Assembly (NCBI GenBank): GCA_021713395.1
Contig: JAKJJT010000007.1
Coordinates: 28,866-92,865 of the forward strand
From: Thiotrichales bacterium 19S9-11
GTDB lineage: Bacteria > Pseudomonadota > Gammaproteobacteria > Francisellales > Francisellaceae
Length of the DNA stretch: 64,000 nt
Direction: 5' to 3'
The notes under the pieces were generated by a model. The model was not told the origin of the DNA. It saw nothing but the letters and a program-made list of their open reading frames with translations, and did no database searches. Below are positions 1 to 9,242 of the stretch, one piece after another. How positions within the stretch are numbered: the first letter of the stretch is position 1; each line of letters begins with the position of its first letter. Both the position numbers and the translations under genes were made by a program.

Positions 1-335
1 AAGATTATTATCCTTGGCCATGGCAAGCAGGTAATCGACAAGGTTATATTGTTCATACTGGTAGTGGTGTATTCAATAAAGCATTTTATCTGATCACAAC
101 AAAATGGTATGAAGACAAAGCAGCAGCAGGTGATGCAAATGCTTATGTTAATGCAGTTGAAGAAGCATTTCGTGTGATGGTTGTTGCTAATGCAAAGTAC
201 TGGAATTCAAGTACAGGATTTACGGTTGCTGCATGTGGTGTGAAACGCTCTGCAAGAGACTTGGGTTACTCAGTAAGTGATATAATAGATGCATTTAATC
301 AAGTTGGCGTTAACACTGACGGATGCAAGTTATAA
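1..335 (+). CDS. M4 family (thermolysin/vibriolysin-like) metallopeptidase, C-terminal fragment
   Basis: The open frame enters from the left edge (first full codon at base 3) and stops at TAA 333-335, giving about 110 residues. They match the C-terminal alpha domain of secreted M4 zinc proteases such as pseudolysin and vibriolysin: HTGSGVFNKAFYLI (family form HxSGVxNxAFYLL), then a conserved stretch around AKYWN, the AACGVKRSARDLGYS block and a final DAFNQVGV. The catalytic HExxH segment and signal peptide would lie upstream, outside the window. Two cysteines (in AACGV and near the C-terminus) fit an exported, disulfide-bearing enzyme. The neighbour on the right is convergent. Family assignment is fairly secure; the substrate is unknown. 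Confidence 0.85.
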   Translation, partial: DYYPWPWQAGNRQGYIVHTGSGVFNKAFYLITTKWYEDKAAAGDANAYVNAVEEAFRVMVVANAKYWNSSTGFTVAACGVKRSARDLGYSVSDIIDAFNQVGVNTDGCKL

Positions 336-343
336 AGGCAATT

Positions 344-1195
344 TTATTTCATTGCATAGCCTAAAATTGCAGCGGTAGTGAGTGCCGCTGCGCAAAGAAA
401 TGGAAAATAACCTGTTTGTTGTTCTTTATTTTCTAGTTGAGATTTAAGGCTTTCAATCGAACTATCTTTTATTTTAAGTTCTAGATTTAGTTTTTGAATA
501 CTTTTTGTTAATTCATCATTTTCTGAATGTATTGAGCTTATTGCTTTTTCTTTTTCTTTTAATTTAAAATTTAATTCTTGGTTATTTTCTTCTAACTTTA
601 GCAATGTGATTTCTAGCTTTCTTTTTTGAATAAAATTTCGTAAATTCTGAATATATTGTTTACCATTTGTTTTGTCATTTTTATTGGTATCAATATAACA
701 GGTAGCTATGCCAGAATTTTGAATGCCGATAATTTCATTTTCATCATAGCTTGCAAAGATAATTTCAGATAGCTCAAATTTTTTATTTATTTCAGCTAAA
801 TTTTGTTTAATATTTGTGCTTTGACCATAAAATAAAAAGTCATTACTCAGATCAATATCATAAGTATTACTTAAAAAACTAATGAGTGCTTTTTTTGTAA
901 AATGTAAGCTTGTAATAAATGCTATTTGGTCTTCATTTTGTAGAATGCCTTTTATAATTTTTGTCATAGAATTTTTATTAATGACAAACAGCTTTTTCTT
1001 ACTATGTTCTTCGAATATGGCTGATAACACTTGATATTGCTTGTCGGTTTTTTTTGTTTCTTCTCTTCGTTCTTTTATAGCATCAGCATAATAGTTATGC
1101 TGAATACTTTCTATTTCAACTTGGTTAAGTAAGGCAGGATTTGTTGCTAATAAGGCTTTTTCAATACGAAATAAAAATAGTTTTCTTCCAGGCAT
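344..1195 (-). CDS. HAD-like coiled-coil protein with C-terminal membrane segment (unrecognised)
   Basis: A 283-residue protein of unknown function. The first ~175 residues look like a degenerate HAD-type Rossmann fold: an N-terminal beta strand (KLFLFRIEKAL), a strand reading AFITS at the place of HAD motif II, and a late strand-loop-strand (IIFASYDENEIIGIQNSG followed by ATCYIDT) that resembles HAD motif IV and the segment after it. The usual motif I DxD aspartates are not visible. Residues ~195-260 are a Lys/Glu-rich coiled coil. The last ~20 residues are hydrophobic (FPFLCAAALTTAAILGYAMK) and could be a tail anchor. The late segment recalls genes at 47044, 52597 and 53439, which suggests a local family. 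It is transcribed divergently from gltX. A secreted effector role is inference only. Confidence 0.6.
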   Translation of the reverse strand: MPGRKLFLFRIEKALLATNPALLNQVEIESIQHNYYADAIKERREETKKTDKQYQVLSAIFEEHSKKKLFVINKNSMTKIIKGILQNEDQIAFITSLHFTKKALISFLSNTYDIDLSNDFLFYGQSTNIKQNLAEINKKFELSEIIFASYDENEIIGIQNSGIATCYIDTNKNDKTNGKQYIQNLRNFIQKRKLEITLLKLEENNQELNFKLKEKEKAISSIHSENDELTKSIQKLNLELKIKDSSIESLKSQLENKEQQTGYFPFLCAAALTTAAILGYAMK

Positions 1196-1271
1196 TAAAC
1201 TTCCTTAGATTGAGGATTTCCGTTAGAATATTGCTAATAAAAAATCACAATAATGACAATAGGTATAGTTA

Positions 1272-2723
1272 ATGGACCCTAAAAATACAAAAAAAACAGT
1301 TAAGACAAGGTTTGCACCATCACCGACAGGTTATCTACATATTGGTGGTGCAAGAACTGCTTTATTTTCTTGGTTGTATGCAAAACACAGCAATGGGGAG
1401 TTTTTATTAAGGATTGAAGATACAGATTTAGAAAGATCAACTAAAGAAGCAGTTGATGCCATCATTGAAGGAATGGACTGGTTAGGCTTACAGTCAGATG
1501 AACCTGCAATTTTTCAAACACAGAGATTTGACCGTTATAAAACATTTATCCAAAAATTGTTAGATGAAGGTAAAGCATATCGTTGTTATTGCTCAAAAGA
1601 ACGTCTAGATAAATTACGTGAAAGGCAAATGACAAATAAAGAAAAGCCTCGTTATGATGGCAAGTGTCGTGATTTATCTGAAAGTGAAAAAGATCATTCA
1701 AAATCCTATGTAATTCGATTTAAAAATCCAAAAGAGGGTGTTGTCAGTTGGGATGATGCGGTGAAAGGTAATATTACAATTGCTAATCGTGAATTAGATG
1801 ACTTAATTATTGCGCGTAGCGATGGCTCGCCAACTTATAACTTTTGTGTAGTAGTTGATGATATGGATATGGGAATTACTCATGTAACGCGAGGTGATGA
1901 TCATATTAATAATACACCAAGACAAATTAATCTATATGAAGCATTGGATGTGCCAGTTCCAGTTTTTGCGCATATTCCAATGATTTTAGGTGAAGATGGC
2001 AAAAAGCTATCAAAACGTCATGGTGCTGTTAGTGTGATTGAGTATCGAAAAATGGGTTACTTGGCACAAGCAATGAGAAATTATTTAGTTAGGCTTGGCT
2101 GGTCTTATCAAGATCAAGAGATTTTTTCAGATGAAGAGATGATTGAGCACTTTGATTTAAAAGATGTTAATCAATCAGCTTCAGCATTCAATTTTGATAA
2201 GCTTAATTGGATTAATCAGCACTATATTAAAACGCTACCGGTTGAAGTTGTGGCTGAAGAGTTACAATGGCACTTTGATCTGTTAGGCATTGATGCAACA
2301 AAAGGTCCAAAACTTTCTGATTTAATACCCGTGATGGTTGAGAAAGTTAAAACACTAAAAGATATGGCTGAAGCTAGTCGTTATTTTTATGAAGATTTTG
2401 ATGCATATGATCCAAATGCAGCGAAGAAGCATCTAAGGCTAGTGGCAAAAGCACCTTTAGAAGTGTTACTAGATGATTTTAAGAAGTTAGATGATAAAGG
2501 TTGGTTATCTGAAGAAAGCTTGCAGCAGGTAGTGCAGCAAGTTGCACAAAAGCTTGAGATTGGAATGGGTAAGGTTGGTATGCCATTAAGAGTTGCAATT
2601 ACTGGCTCTTCGGCTTCACCTGATATTGGTGTGACATTGAAGTTTTTAGGTAAAGAAAAAGTAGTTGGCCGAATAACAACCGCAATTAAAAAAATTTTTC
2701 AAAGAGCCGAACAAAACGCTTGA
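1272..2723 (+). CDS. gltX: glutamate--tRNA ligase
   Basis: Charges tRNA-Glu with glutamate in the cytoplasm. At 483 residues it has the normal length of bacterial GluRS. The class I HIGH signature is seen as [15 protein letters not shown] near residues 17-31 and the KMSKS loop as KKLSKRHG near residue 243. The central zinc-binding-like region carries CYCSKE. The gene stands alone but its stop codon overlaps the -35 box of the promoter for the downstream tRNA-Ala/tRNA-Glu/tRNA-Glu genes, so enzyme and substrate RNAs are side by side. Start at ATG 1272 fits the family N-terminus, where a basic segment precedes TRFAPSPTG. Confidence 0.97.
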   Translation: MDPKNTKKTVKTRFAPSPTGYLHIGGARTALFSWLYAKHSNGEFLLRIEDTDLERSTKEAVDAIIEGMDWLGLQSDEPAIFQTQRFDRYKTFIQKLLDEGKAYRCYCSKERLDKLRERQMTNKEKPRYDGKCRDLSESEKDHSKSYVIRFKNPKEGVVSWDDAVKGNITIANRELDDLIIARSDGSPTYNFCVVVDDMDMGITHVTRGDDHINNTPRQINLYEALDVPVPVFAHIPMILGEDGKKLSKRHGAVSVIEYRKMGYLAQAMRNYLVRLGWSYQDQEIFSDEEMIEHFDLKDVNQSASAFNFDKLNWINQHYIKTLPVEVVAEELQWHFDLLGIDATKGPKLSDLIPVMVEKVKTLKDMAEASRYFYEDFDAYDPNAAKKHLRLVAKAPLEVLLDDFKKLDDKGWLSEESLQQVVQQVAQKLEIGMGKVGMPLRVAITGSSASPDIGVTLKFLGKEKVVGRITTAIKKIFQRAEQNA

Positions 2724-2748
2724 CCTTCAATGACCAAGACCCTATAAT
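2720..2748 (+). promoter_or_regulatory. sigma70-type promoter for the tRNA genes
   Basis: TTGACC (2720-2725) and a perfect TATAAT (2743-2748) are separated by 17 bases, followed by a G/C-rich discriminator (GCGC) typical of stable-RNA promoters. The expected start is near 2755, just before tRNA-Ala. The -35 box overlaps the gltX stop codon (TGA 2721-2723). This is a direct sequence match; activity is inferred. Confidence 0.8.
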
Positions 2749-2762
2749 GCGCTTCATCCTTC

Positions 2763-2838
<76 letters not shown>

Positions 2839-2875
2839 AAAGATTAAAAGCTCGAAGGTTAGTGATACGTATTGT

Positions 2876-2951
2876 GTCCCCATCGTCTAGAGGCCTAGGA
2901 CACCGCCCTTTCACGGCGGTAACAGGGGTTCGAATCCCCTTGGGGACGCCA
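2876..2951 (+). tRNA. tRNA-Glu(TTC), copy 1
   Basis: A 76-base cloverleaf: acceptor GTCCCCA/TGGGGAC, anticodon stem CCGCC/GGCGG with loop CTTTCAC (anticodon TTC), T loop TTCGAAT, discriminator G and encoded CCA. It lies 37 bases after tRNA-Ala and is probably on the same transcript. Confidence 0.96.
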
Positions 2952-2999
2952 CGATTCAATACGCTTTGCGAAAATAATTTCATTTTTAAAGTTCTTTAG

Positions 3000-3075
3000 G
3001 TCCCCATCGTCTAGAGGCCTAGGACACCGCCCTTTCACGGCGGTAACAGGGGTTCGAATCCCCTTGGGGACGCCA
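3000..3075 (+). tRNA. tRNA-Glu(TTC), copy 2
   Basis: Identical over all 76 bases to the copy at 2876-2951, with a 48-base spacer between them that is not duplicated. Anticodon TTC, CCA encoded. A tandem duplicate, probably co-transcribed. Confidence 0.96.
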
Positions 3076-3106
3076 TAATTTCAATTTCTTAGCTTTAATT
3101 AATTTT

Positions 3107-3132
3107 AAAATAATGACTTAAGTTATTATTTT
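3107..3132. terminator. AT-rich palindrome, probable terminator of the tRNA unit
   Basis: An almost perfect 26-base inverted repeat (AAAATAAT and ATTATTTT arms around ACTTAAGT, one mismatched pair) ends in a T run 32-57 bases after the last tRNA. It is symmetric, so it could act in either direction. The stem is AT-rich and therefore weak; the call is tentative. Confidence 0.45.
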
Positions 3133-3249
3133 GCGTTATATGGTTTTATCATTTTAAGTATCAACTAGTTGATTTAAGTCAATTGGTTATACTGCATTTT
3201 TGGATGATGAATGTTAGATTATGTTTTTTAACTATATGGAATTAAGTTT

Positions 3250-3498
3250 ATGTTAGAACATCATCCACTAATCAAAGAGTTTCCTGAATACACAGATCAA
3301 ATTCATCAATTAAAAGAGTCAGATAGGCACTTTATTAAGTTATTTGATCAATATGAAAAAGTAGATAAGGAAGTATTTAGAGTAGAAGCTAATCAAGAAG
3401 GTATTTCTGAAATTCATCTTGAAGACTTAAAAAAAGAGCGCTTATTATTAAAAGATGAAATTTATCAGATTATCTTAAAGAATAAATTTGATAATTAA
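3250..3498 (+). CDS. YdcH family (DUF465) small protein
   Basis: An 82-residue, highly charged helical protein with the family pattern: FPEYTDQIHQLKESDRHF near the N-terminus, LFDQYEKVDKEVFRVE in the middle and LKKERLLLKDEIYQII at the end. DUF465 proteins are small cytoplasmic helical-hairpin proteins of unsettled function. It is convergent with the LysR gene; the two reading frames overlap by four bases (3495-3498). Confidence 0.85.
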   Translation: MLEHHPLIKEFPEYTDQIHQLKESDRHFIKLFDQYEKVDKEVFRVEANQEGISEIHLEDLKKERLLLKDEIYQIILKNKFDN

Positions 3499-4358
3499 TT
3501 AATAGCCTCAATTAACTTCTTAAAATACTCTGGCATATTAGGTCTTAAATACCAACAAAGTGAGATGTTTTGTTGGTATGCTTTTTTCCGATTAAAGACA
3601 TGTAAAAAAGATAGACTTTGCTGTTTAAGCATATCTTCGGTAATAACTGTATAGCCAATACCTGCTTTAAGTAAGGCAAGTAAATTTTCATTATTGTTGG
3701 CGAAATAACGTTCTTTTTGGCATAGATCAAATAGGACAAACGCTTTTAAATAATCAAATGTTGCTTGATCACTTTCATTAAAATCAATAATCGGTTTTGT
3801 TTGAATTAATTTTTTTAAAGATAAATCTTTTAGTTTTTTTGAAGCAACTAATAAATAGTTTTCAGATATTAATGATTTTTTTTGCATTTCTCGAGTTAAA
3901 TGTTGTTCATCTAATATGGCTAAATCAACATCACCCGACATAAGAAGCTTTTGTCTACTATTAGCATCATCATTTGTTTCAAAGTTGATTCTTAAGTTTG
4001 GAAATTCTTTCAGTATAGGATAAGTAGCTTCCATAATGCGACAGCTCATCACACTGCTGGGTGCTGTAATACTAAGTCTAATAACGCTTGTTAAGCTTGT
4101 ACCATAAATTTGATCAAGGCAATCCTTTTCAAGCATTTGAGTTGCTTGGCAATAGCGTAATAGTGTCTTACCTTCTTCAGTTAATAGCATCCCTTTACGG
4201 CTTCTAATAAATAATGAAACCGTTAGCTTTGTTTCAAGTGAGCGAAGTCTTTGAGTAACAGCTGTTTGTGTTAAAAATAGACTATCTGCAGCCTTATGAA
4301 CGCTTTGGTATTTAGCAACAGCAATAAAGGCTTCTAATTGATTGCTTAGTAAACTCAT
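3495..4358 (-). CDS. LysR-type transcriptional regulator (ArgP-like)
   Basis: A 287-residue LTTR. The winged helix-turn-helix occupies the first ~60 residues (KAADSLFLTQTAVTQRLRSL recognition region, then the TEEG wing). The rest is a substrate-binding-like effector domain. The C-terminal half recalls ArgP/IciA-type regulators of basic amino acid metabolism, but I cannot separate it surely from other LTTRs. It is divergent from the amino-acid ABC importer that starts 156 bases away, the classic arrangement for an LTTR controlling its neighbour. The likely ligand is an amino acid carried by that importer (inference). Confidence 0.85.
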   Translation of the reverse strand: MSLLSNQLEAFIAVAKYQSVHKAADSLFLTQTAVTQRLRSLETKLTVSLFIRSRKGMLLTEEGKTLLRYCQATQMLEKDCLDQIYGTSLTSVIRLSITAPSSVMSCRIMEATYPILKEFPNLRINFETNDDANSRQKLLMSGDVDLAILDEQHLTREMQKKSLISENYLLVASKKLKDLSLKKLIQTKPIIDFNESDQATFDYLKAFVLFDLCQKERYFANNNENLLALLKAGIGYTVITEDMLKQQSLSFLHVFNRKKAYQQNISLCWYLRPNMPEYFKKLIEAIN

Positions 4359-4459
4359 TTATTTTTATCACTTTTAAAATTTAATTCATTTTATTTATAC
4401 AATAAACAAAGATAAACTGCAACTTTTAAGTAATAGGGTTGTTTTTTGGTTGATTGGTA

Positions 4460-4477
4460 CTATTACTAAATCAATAG
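4460..4477. promoter_or_regulatory. candidate LysR operator in the divergent intergenic region
   Basis: An inverted repeat CTATT-N8-AATAG lies in the 156-base space between the divergent LysR gene and the ABC importer. LTTRs commonly bind dyads of this size in such positions. No direct proof; short AT-rich dyads also arise by chance. Confidence 0.3.
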
Positions 4478-4514
4478 CAGCTTTGAATTTAGACGAAGTA
4501 ATTTGGGCCTTTAT

Positions 4515-5255
4515 ATGCTAGCAGTTGAGAATATAAAAAAGAAGTATGGCGAAGTAGAAATACTAAAAGGTATTTCACTATCTGTTTCAAAAGGAGAGTC
4601 AATGGTTCTACTTGGCCAAAGTGGTTCAGGTAAAAGTACCTTATTAAAGTGCTTAAACTATTTAGAGTCAGCTGATGATGGTCTATTAACCTTAGATGGA
4701 AAAAGCTATCAGTTTTCAAATAAAAAAGCCTTCTCTTATAAAGATCTATTGGCACTTAGAAGAAGAGTGGGCATGGTATTTCAGCAATATAATTTATGGC
4801 CACACTTAACGGTCATTCAAAACTTAACACTAGCACCTAAAAAGGTCTTAAAATTAAGTAAAACTAAAGCCCAAGATGAGGCGATGTTTTATCTGGAAAG
4901 ATTAGGATTAAAAGATAAGGCTAATAGTTATCCTGCAACTTTATCAGGCGGTCAAAAACAGCGTGTTTCAATTGCTAGAGCGTTATTAATGAAACCAGAG
5001 GTTATGTTATTTGATGAGCCAACATCAGCACTAGATCCAGAGATGGTTAATGAAGTATTACAAATGATTGCAGATTTAAAGTCAAAACATATGACAATGA
5101 TTATTGCAACACATGAAATTAATTTTGCTAAAAAAGTGGCTGATAAAGTTGCCTTTTTGCATCAAGGAAAAGTCCATGAGTTTGGTACAAGTGCGATTAT
5201 TGATAGCCCACAAACTGAACGCTTTAAAAAATTCTTAAATATTATGCAACATTAA
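4515..5255 (+). CDS. polar amino acid ABC transporter, ATP-binding protein
   Basis: Energises amino acid uptake at the inner membrane. About 246 residues with Walker A GQSGSGKST near residue 33, Q-loop in VFQQYNLWPHLT, ABC signature LSGGQKQRVSIARAL near 142, Walker B VMLFDEPTSALDPEM near 163 and the switch His in IATHEI. The QQYNLWPHLTV segment is typical of the ArtP/GlnQ/HisP subgroup. I place the start at ATG 4515, giving MLAVENIKKKYG; an in-frame TTG at 4503 would add four residues. It is the first gene of a four-gene operon with a binding protein and two permeases. Confidence 0.93.
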   Translation: MLAVENIKKKYGEVEILKGISLSVSKGESMVLLGQSGSGKSTLLKCLNYLESADDGLLTLDGKSYQFSNKKAFSYKDLLALRRRVGMVFQQYNLWPHLTVIQNLTLAPKKVLKLSKTKAQDEAMFYLERLGLKDKANSYPATLSGGQKQRVSIARALLMKPEVMLFDEPTSALDPEMVNEVLQMIADLKSKHMTMIIATHEINFAKKVADKVAFLHQGKVHEFGTSAIIDSPQTERFKKFLNIMQH

Positions 5256-5273
5256 ATTTAAACTGGAGAAATA

Positions 5274-6029
5274 ATGATGATGAAAAAATTACTGACGATA
5301 GTTTTTGCTGGTTTCTTAATGACGACAAGTCTTTATGCAAACAATCAGAAAAAATTAGTTTTTGCAACAGAAGCAACTTATCCGCCATTTGTTTATATGA
5401 ACTCTAATGGCGTTATGAATGGCTTTGGTGCTGATATGGTAGAAGCATTATGCCAACAGATGGATCGTCAATGTAAGTTAGTTAATGCACCTTGGGATAG
5501 TTTAATCCCAAGCCTTCAGATCGGTCGTTTTGATGCTATTTTTGGGGGTATGGGAATTACAAAGGCTAGAGAAAAAGTAGTTAGTTTTACAACACCGTAT
5601 TATGTTAATTCAGTTACTTTTGTAGTTAAAAAAGATAGTGATTTTTCATTAGACAATATGGAAGGAAAAACAATTGGAGTGCAAGTTGGGACAACATTTG
5701 CAAAGTACTTGCTTGCTAAATATAGCGGACAAGTAACGATTAAAACCTATCAGAGCAATATGACAGCATTGATGGATTTAAAAGCAGACAGAGTTGATGC
5801 GGTATTTCTAGATAAGCCAGTAGCAGTTTTATGGCTTGAGAAAAAAATAAACGAAGGCTTTACCTCACGTTATACAATTCAAGACCCTCAATTCTTTGGT
5901 ATAGGTAATGGCATTGCAGTGAAGAAGAGCAATAAGGCTTTATTGTACTCGCTAAATCAGGCAATAGAATCAATTAAAGCCAATGGTACTTATGAGAAAA
6001 TTGTTAATAAATGGTTTGGTAAATCTTAA
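5274..6029 (+). CDS. amino acid ABC transporter, periplasmic substrate-binding protein (ArtJ/ArgT-like)
   Basis: A 251-residue SBP family 3 protein. The signal peptide ends in SLYA (about residues 1-23), then the domain begins KKLVFATEATYPPFVYMNSNG, has GFGADMVEAL, the substrate-contacting FDAIFGGMGITKAREKVVSFT, and VGTTFAKYL. The TxAREK pattern is typical of arginine/lysine/histidine binders, so a basic amino acid is the best guess. Three consecutive ATGs follow GGAG (5265-5268); any could be the start. It overlaps the first permease as TAATG. Confidence 0.92.
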   Translation: MMMKKLLTIVFAGFLMTTSLYANNQKKLVFATEATYPPFVYMNSNGVMNGFGADMVEALCQQMDRQCKLVNAPWDSLIPSLQIGRFDAIFGGMGITKAREKVVSFTTPYYVNSVTFVVKKDSDFSLDNMEGKTIGVQVGTTFAKYLLAKYSGQVTIKTYQSNMTALMDLKADRVDAVFLDKPVAVLWLEKKINEGFTSRYTIQDPQFFGIGNGIAVKKSNKALLYSLNQAIESIKANGTYEKIVNKWFGKS

Positions 6030-6688
6030 TGTTAAATGGTTTTTTTCTAGAGATATTCCTTGCAATAAAGGTTACTTTATCTGTTGCGCTTGGAGCGAGC
6101 ATTGTTGGCATTTTAGGTGGGCTCTTTAGTTTGTTTATTGAAAAAGTGCCTGGCTTTGGTGTGCTTATTAAGCTATGGAATATGTTTATTCGTGGTATCC
6201 CTGAGCTGCTAGTTTTATTTGCGATCTACTTTGGTTTAACACAAATATTAACAGACCTAACGGGGGAGTATGTTGAAGTCGATGCTTTAAGTGCAGGGAT
6301 TTTAGCGTTAGGAATTATTTTTGCAGCCTATGCGGTACAAATTTTTCAAGCAGCATTTAACGCAGTTGATCAAGGAGAGGTTCAAGCAGCAGAAGCTTTG
6401 GGTTTAAGAAAAATAGATAGTTTTAGATTTATTATTTTACCGCAAGTTTGGAGGCACGCATTGCCAGGCTTATTTAACTTATGGTTAGTTGTTTTAAAAG
6501 ATAGCTCAATTGTTTCATTGATTGGCTTGCATGACATGATGAATCAAGCGCAAATTGCGGCAAATCAATCATTTGAGCCATTTACATACTATAGCTTTGT
6601 TGGGGCACTATATTTAGGTTTAACAGCGATCTCTCAATGGGTGTCTAGTAAAGTTAATCATAAGCTTTCTAGGGGGGCATATGTTTAG
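6029..6688 (+). CDS. amino acid ABC transporter permease (ArtQ/HisQ-like)
   Basis: A 219-residue inner-membrane permease of the HisM/HisQ family with about five transmembrane helices. It contains the FIRGIPELLVLFAIYFG segment and the EAA-loop QAAEALGLRKIDSFRFIILP that docks on the ATPase. Its start codon overlaps the stop of the binding-protein gene (TAATG) and its end overlaps the next permease by 8 bases, showing translational coupling. Confidence 0.92.
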   Translation: MLNGFFLEIFLAIKVTLSVALGASIVGILGGLFSLFIEKVPGFGVLIKLWNMFIRGIPELLVLFAIYFGLTQILTDLTGEYVEVDALSAGILALGIIFAAYAVQIFQAAFNAVDQGEVQAAEALGLRKIDSFRFIILPQVWRHALPGLFNLWLVVLKDSSIVSLIGLHDMMNQAQIAANQSFEPFTYYSFVGALYLGLTAISQWVSSKVNHKLSRGAYV

Positions 6689-7352
6689 TTTGTTTAGTGA
6701 CTACTCTAGTCTTTGGTTTGATGGTATTTTCAATACAGTGCTATTAACCTTTGGAGGCATACTATTTGGTGGGTTGTTAGCAGTTATTTTTACGGTAGTA
6801 AAGCTATATAAACTGCCAGTGATTAACCAACTCATTAATGCCTACCTGTTTGTAATTAGAGGCACGCCATTTTTAGTACAGTTATTTATTATTTATTATG
6901 GACCATTGCAGTTTGAAGTTTTTAAATCTTCTATCTTTAGTGTTTTATTAGAGTCACCACTAACTTGTGCTTTAATTGCCTTAAGCATTAATACTTCAGC
7001 TTATACAACAGCTTTATTCTATGGCGCTATTTTAAATTTACCTAAAGGTGAAGTAAGCTCAGCAGAGGCTTTGGGCTTAAAAAAAATCACAATTATTTTA
7101 AAAATAATTTTACCTAGAATGTTTTATCGTGTAGCACCGGCTTATTCAAATGAAATTTTAATGGTACTAAAGTGTAGTGCTTTAGTTAGTAGTATCTCTG
7201 TGTTAGATATTATGGGGACAGCTCGTCAAGTTATGAGTTTTTCTTATGAAGTGATACCTAGTTTAATCATTGCCGGTATCATCTATGTGGTTATTTCTGT
7301 CTTAATACATGTGCTGTTTAAGCAAGTTTTTAAGTTTAAGCAAATAATATAG
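6681..7352 (+). CDS. amino acid ABC transporter permease (ArtM/HisM-like)
   Basis: The second permease of the importer, 223 residues, about five transmembrane helices, with FVIRGTPFLVQLFIIYYG and the EAA loop SSAEALGLKKITIILKIILP. It pairs with the preceding permease as a heterodimer. It is the last gene of the transporter operon; about 90 bases separate it from the next gene. Confidence 0.92.
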   Translation: MFSLFSDYSSLWFDGIFNTVLLTFGGILFGGLLAVIFTVVKLYKLPVINQLINAYLFVIRGTPFLVQLFIIYYGPLQFEVFKSSIFSVLLESPLTCALIALSINTSAYTTALFYGAILNLPKGEVSSAEALGLKKITIILKIILPRMFYRVAPAYSNEILMVLKCSALVSSISVLDIMGTARQVMSFSYEVIPSLIIAGIIYVVISVLIHVLFKQVFKFKQII

Positions 7353-7448
7353 CTGTAAAATTAACTGCTATAAAGACTAGTCATTTTTTTTAGCTCCATA
7401 TAAAGTAAATATGAATCGTTTAAGTTTACTATATGAGGAATGACTAAG

Positions 7449-8159
7449 ATGAAGTTTACAAAGCAATTAACAAGTTTATTAATTCTAGTGCCATTAACCT
7501 TAACACCTTATGTTGGTTTTGCTGATATGAATAAGCCTAAAATGATGTTAGATACAATTAACTATCAAATATCATCTGAAACTAATATTGAGTCATCAAA
7601 GGCGTTGGTTTATGTTTCTGTGAACGCTTCAGTTTCATCTAACAATCTATCAAGCATTCAAGGGCAGGTTAAACAAGATCTAAATCAACTAACAAAAAAT
7701 AGTAGTTGGGTTGTTAATGATTATAATCAAAATAAGTCAGCGAGTGGGTTAATTAATGTATCTATGACATTAAAAGATCGCTTATCTTCTGAGCAGTTAG
7801 CGAGTTTAACAGATAAGTTAAGCTCTTTAGATGGTAATGGTAAGCAATACAAAATTACCAATATTGATTATCAGCCATCACTAGAGCAAGTAGAAGTTGC
7901 TAAAAATAACTTACGCCTTAGTATGATTAGTGATGTTACTAATCAGTTGAAGTTGCTAAATCGACAAACTGGCCAGAAATATCGTATTCATCAAATTAAC
8001 TTTATACCGCGTGATGTTGCACCTCAACCTAGAAGTAATATGATGATGTATGCTCAAGAATCTAGAGTAGCAAAAGTGTCGGCACCGTTAACAGTTTCAA
8101 CTAAAGTTATATTAACGGCAGAAGTTGAGCTTGCAAAAACTAATAAACAAGGCGTTTAG
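7449..8159 (+). CDS. secreted SIMPL-domain-like protein
   Basis: About 236 residues with a signal peptide ending GFA. The rest has the alternating strands of the SIMPL/DUF541 fold: a strand with ALVYVSVNASVSS, a helix, INVSMTLKDRLSS, ITNIDYQPSLEQVEVAKNNLRLSM (the family's long helix after its second strand pair) and IHQINF. The match is by overall pattern, so moderate. I choose ATG 7449 because GAGGA (7435-7439) sits 9 bases before it; the ATG at 7440 would touch the Shine-Dalgarno sequence. A 36-base dyad (AGTAAA...TTTACT) lies just upstream. Confidence 0.55.
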   Translation: MKFTKQLTSLLILVPLTLTPYVGFADMNKPKMMLDTINYQISSETNIESSKALVYVSVNASVSSNNLSSIQGQVKQDLNQLTKNSSWVVNDYNQNKSASGLINVSMTLKDRLSSEQLASLTDKLSSLDGNGKQYKITNIDYQPSLEQVEVAKNNLRLSMISDVTNQLKLLNRQTGQKYRIHQINFIPRDVAPQPRSNMMMYAQESRVAKVSAPLTVSTKVILTAEVELAKTNKQGV

Positions 8160-8163
8160 AAGA

Positions 8164-8216
8164 GATTTATATCGTATAAATCCTATTTGTAGAGACGTCG
8201 ATTCATCGCGTCTCTA
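8164..8216. terminator. two adjacent hairpins between convergent genes
   Basis: GATTTATA/TATAAATC (8164-8182, 3-base loop) is followed by TAGAGACG/CGTCTCTA (8190-8216, 11-base loop), both with perfect 8-base arms, in the space between the SIMPL-like gene and the convergent permease gene. There is no strong T run, so the termination role is inferred from position. Confidence 0.45.
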
Positions 8217-8257
8217 AATTAAGAAGTTGATTTTAAATACTAAAACACTCTGACCAT

Positions 8258-9106
8258 TTAAATAAACTTAGCAAAAAATAGACCATACATTTTAACCATG
8301 ATTAATAAGATATAAAGAATGAAAATAATTAAAATCATTTTTTCTGAGAGCTTGCTTTTTAGCTGAACACCAAAAGGCGCCGATATAATTGCAAATGGAA
8401 TAATTAATAAAACAGCAGGCCAGTAAATATAACCAGTTGAAAATTGAATACTTGCATGATTGTTAAGGCCAAATAAGCCAAAAAATAGTGCACCTACAAT
8501 TGCAATAATAAGTCCCATTGCGCTACTTGTTCCTGCAGCCAAACGCATGGGTAAGCCTTCTTTTATTAAGAAAGGTACGCTGATAATACCACCACCAAGA
8601 CCGAGCAATCCTGAAAGTAAGCCAATAATAAAGCCACCAATTTTAATTTTAACGCTCAAGATTGGTTTATTAGGCGTATTGGAAAAGTTAAGGTTACTTA
8701 CAAAAACTCGAAATAACAGACTAATTAGAATATAGATAAGCATACATGAGAAGATTAAACTTAAATAAGCAGAACTTATGACAGCTGCAATCATAGCGCC
8801 AACAATCACTGAAATAATAAGCCAAGGATATATTTTTTTGATAATTTCCCAATTTATTAAGTCAAGCGTATGGTTTTTTCTAACGGAAGAAAGAGAGCTA
8901 AAAATCATAATTGTCAAAGCACTACCAGCAGCATATTGCATGTAGGCATCTCCTGTCTGATAACCAAAGTGATGAAATAATAATGCAATGCCAGGAACAA
9001 TAATGGTACCGCCACCAATACCTAATAAACCAGAGAAAAAGCCTGTAAGTAAACCTAATATAACTAGTAGGATAATTAGTTCAACGCCAAACATAAGATA
9101 AACCAT
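8258..9106 (-). CDS. TauE/SafE family sulfite/sulfonate exporter-like permease
   Basis: A 282-residue membrane protein with about eight helices and the two-fold repeat of the family: LLTGFFSGLLGIGGGTIIVPG near the N-terminus and FIIGLLSGLLGLGGGIISVPF in the middle, each the conserved G-rich turn. TauE/SafE proteins move small organic or sulfur anions; the substrate is not evident. The sulfur-handling genes at 55.9-57.1 kb are distant. Start uncertain: ATG 9106 or ATG 9094; neither has a clear ribosome-binding site. Confidence 0.9.
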   Translation of the reverse strand: MVYLMFGVELIILLVILGLLTGFFSGLLGIGGGTIIVPGIALLFHHFGYQTGDAYMQYAAGSALTIMIFSSLSSVRKNHTLDLINWEIIKKIYPWLIISVIVGAMIAAVISSAYLSLIFSCMLIYILISLLFRVFVSNLNFSNTPNKPILSVKIKIGGFIIGLLSGLLGLGGGIISVPFLIKEGLPMRLAAGTSSAMGLIIAIVGALFFGLFGLNNHASIQFSTGYIYWPAVLLIIPFAIISAPFGVQLKSKLSEKMILIIFILYILLIMVKMYGLFFAKFI

Positions 9107-9242
9107 TTAATTATTAATAGTTTAATTATAGATTATGAAGAATATTTATTATATTTAATCTGATTGTTTTATGGTCTGCTTGACGATGGGTAAATTATTG
9201 TTACCATAAAATAGATGGATAATAATTAGATAAGAGGGAGCT

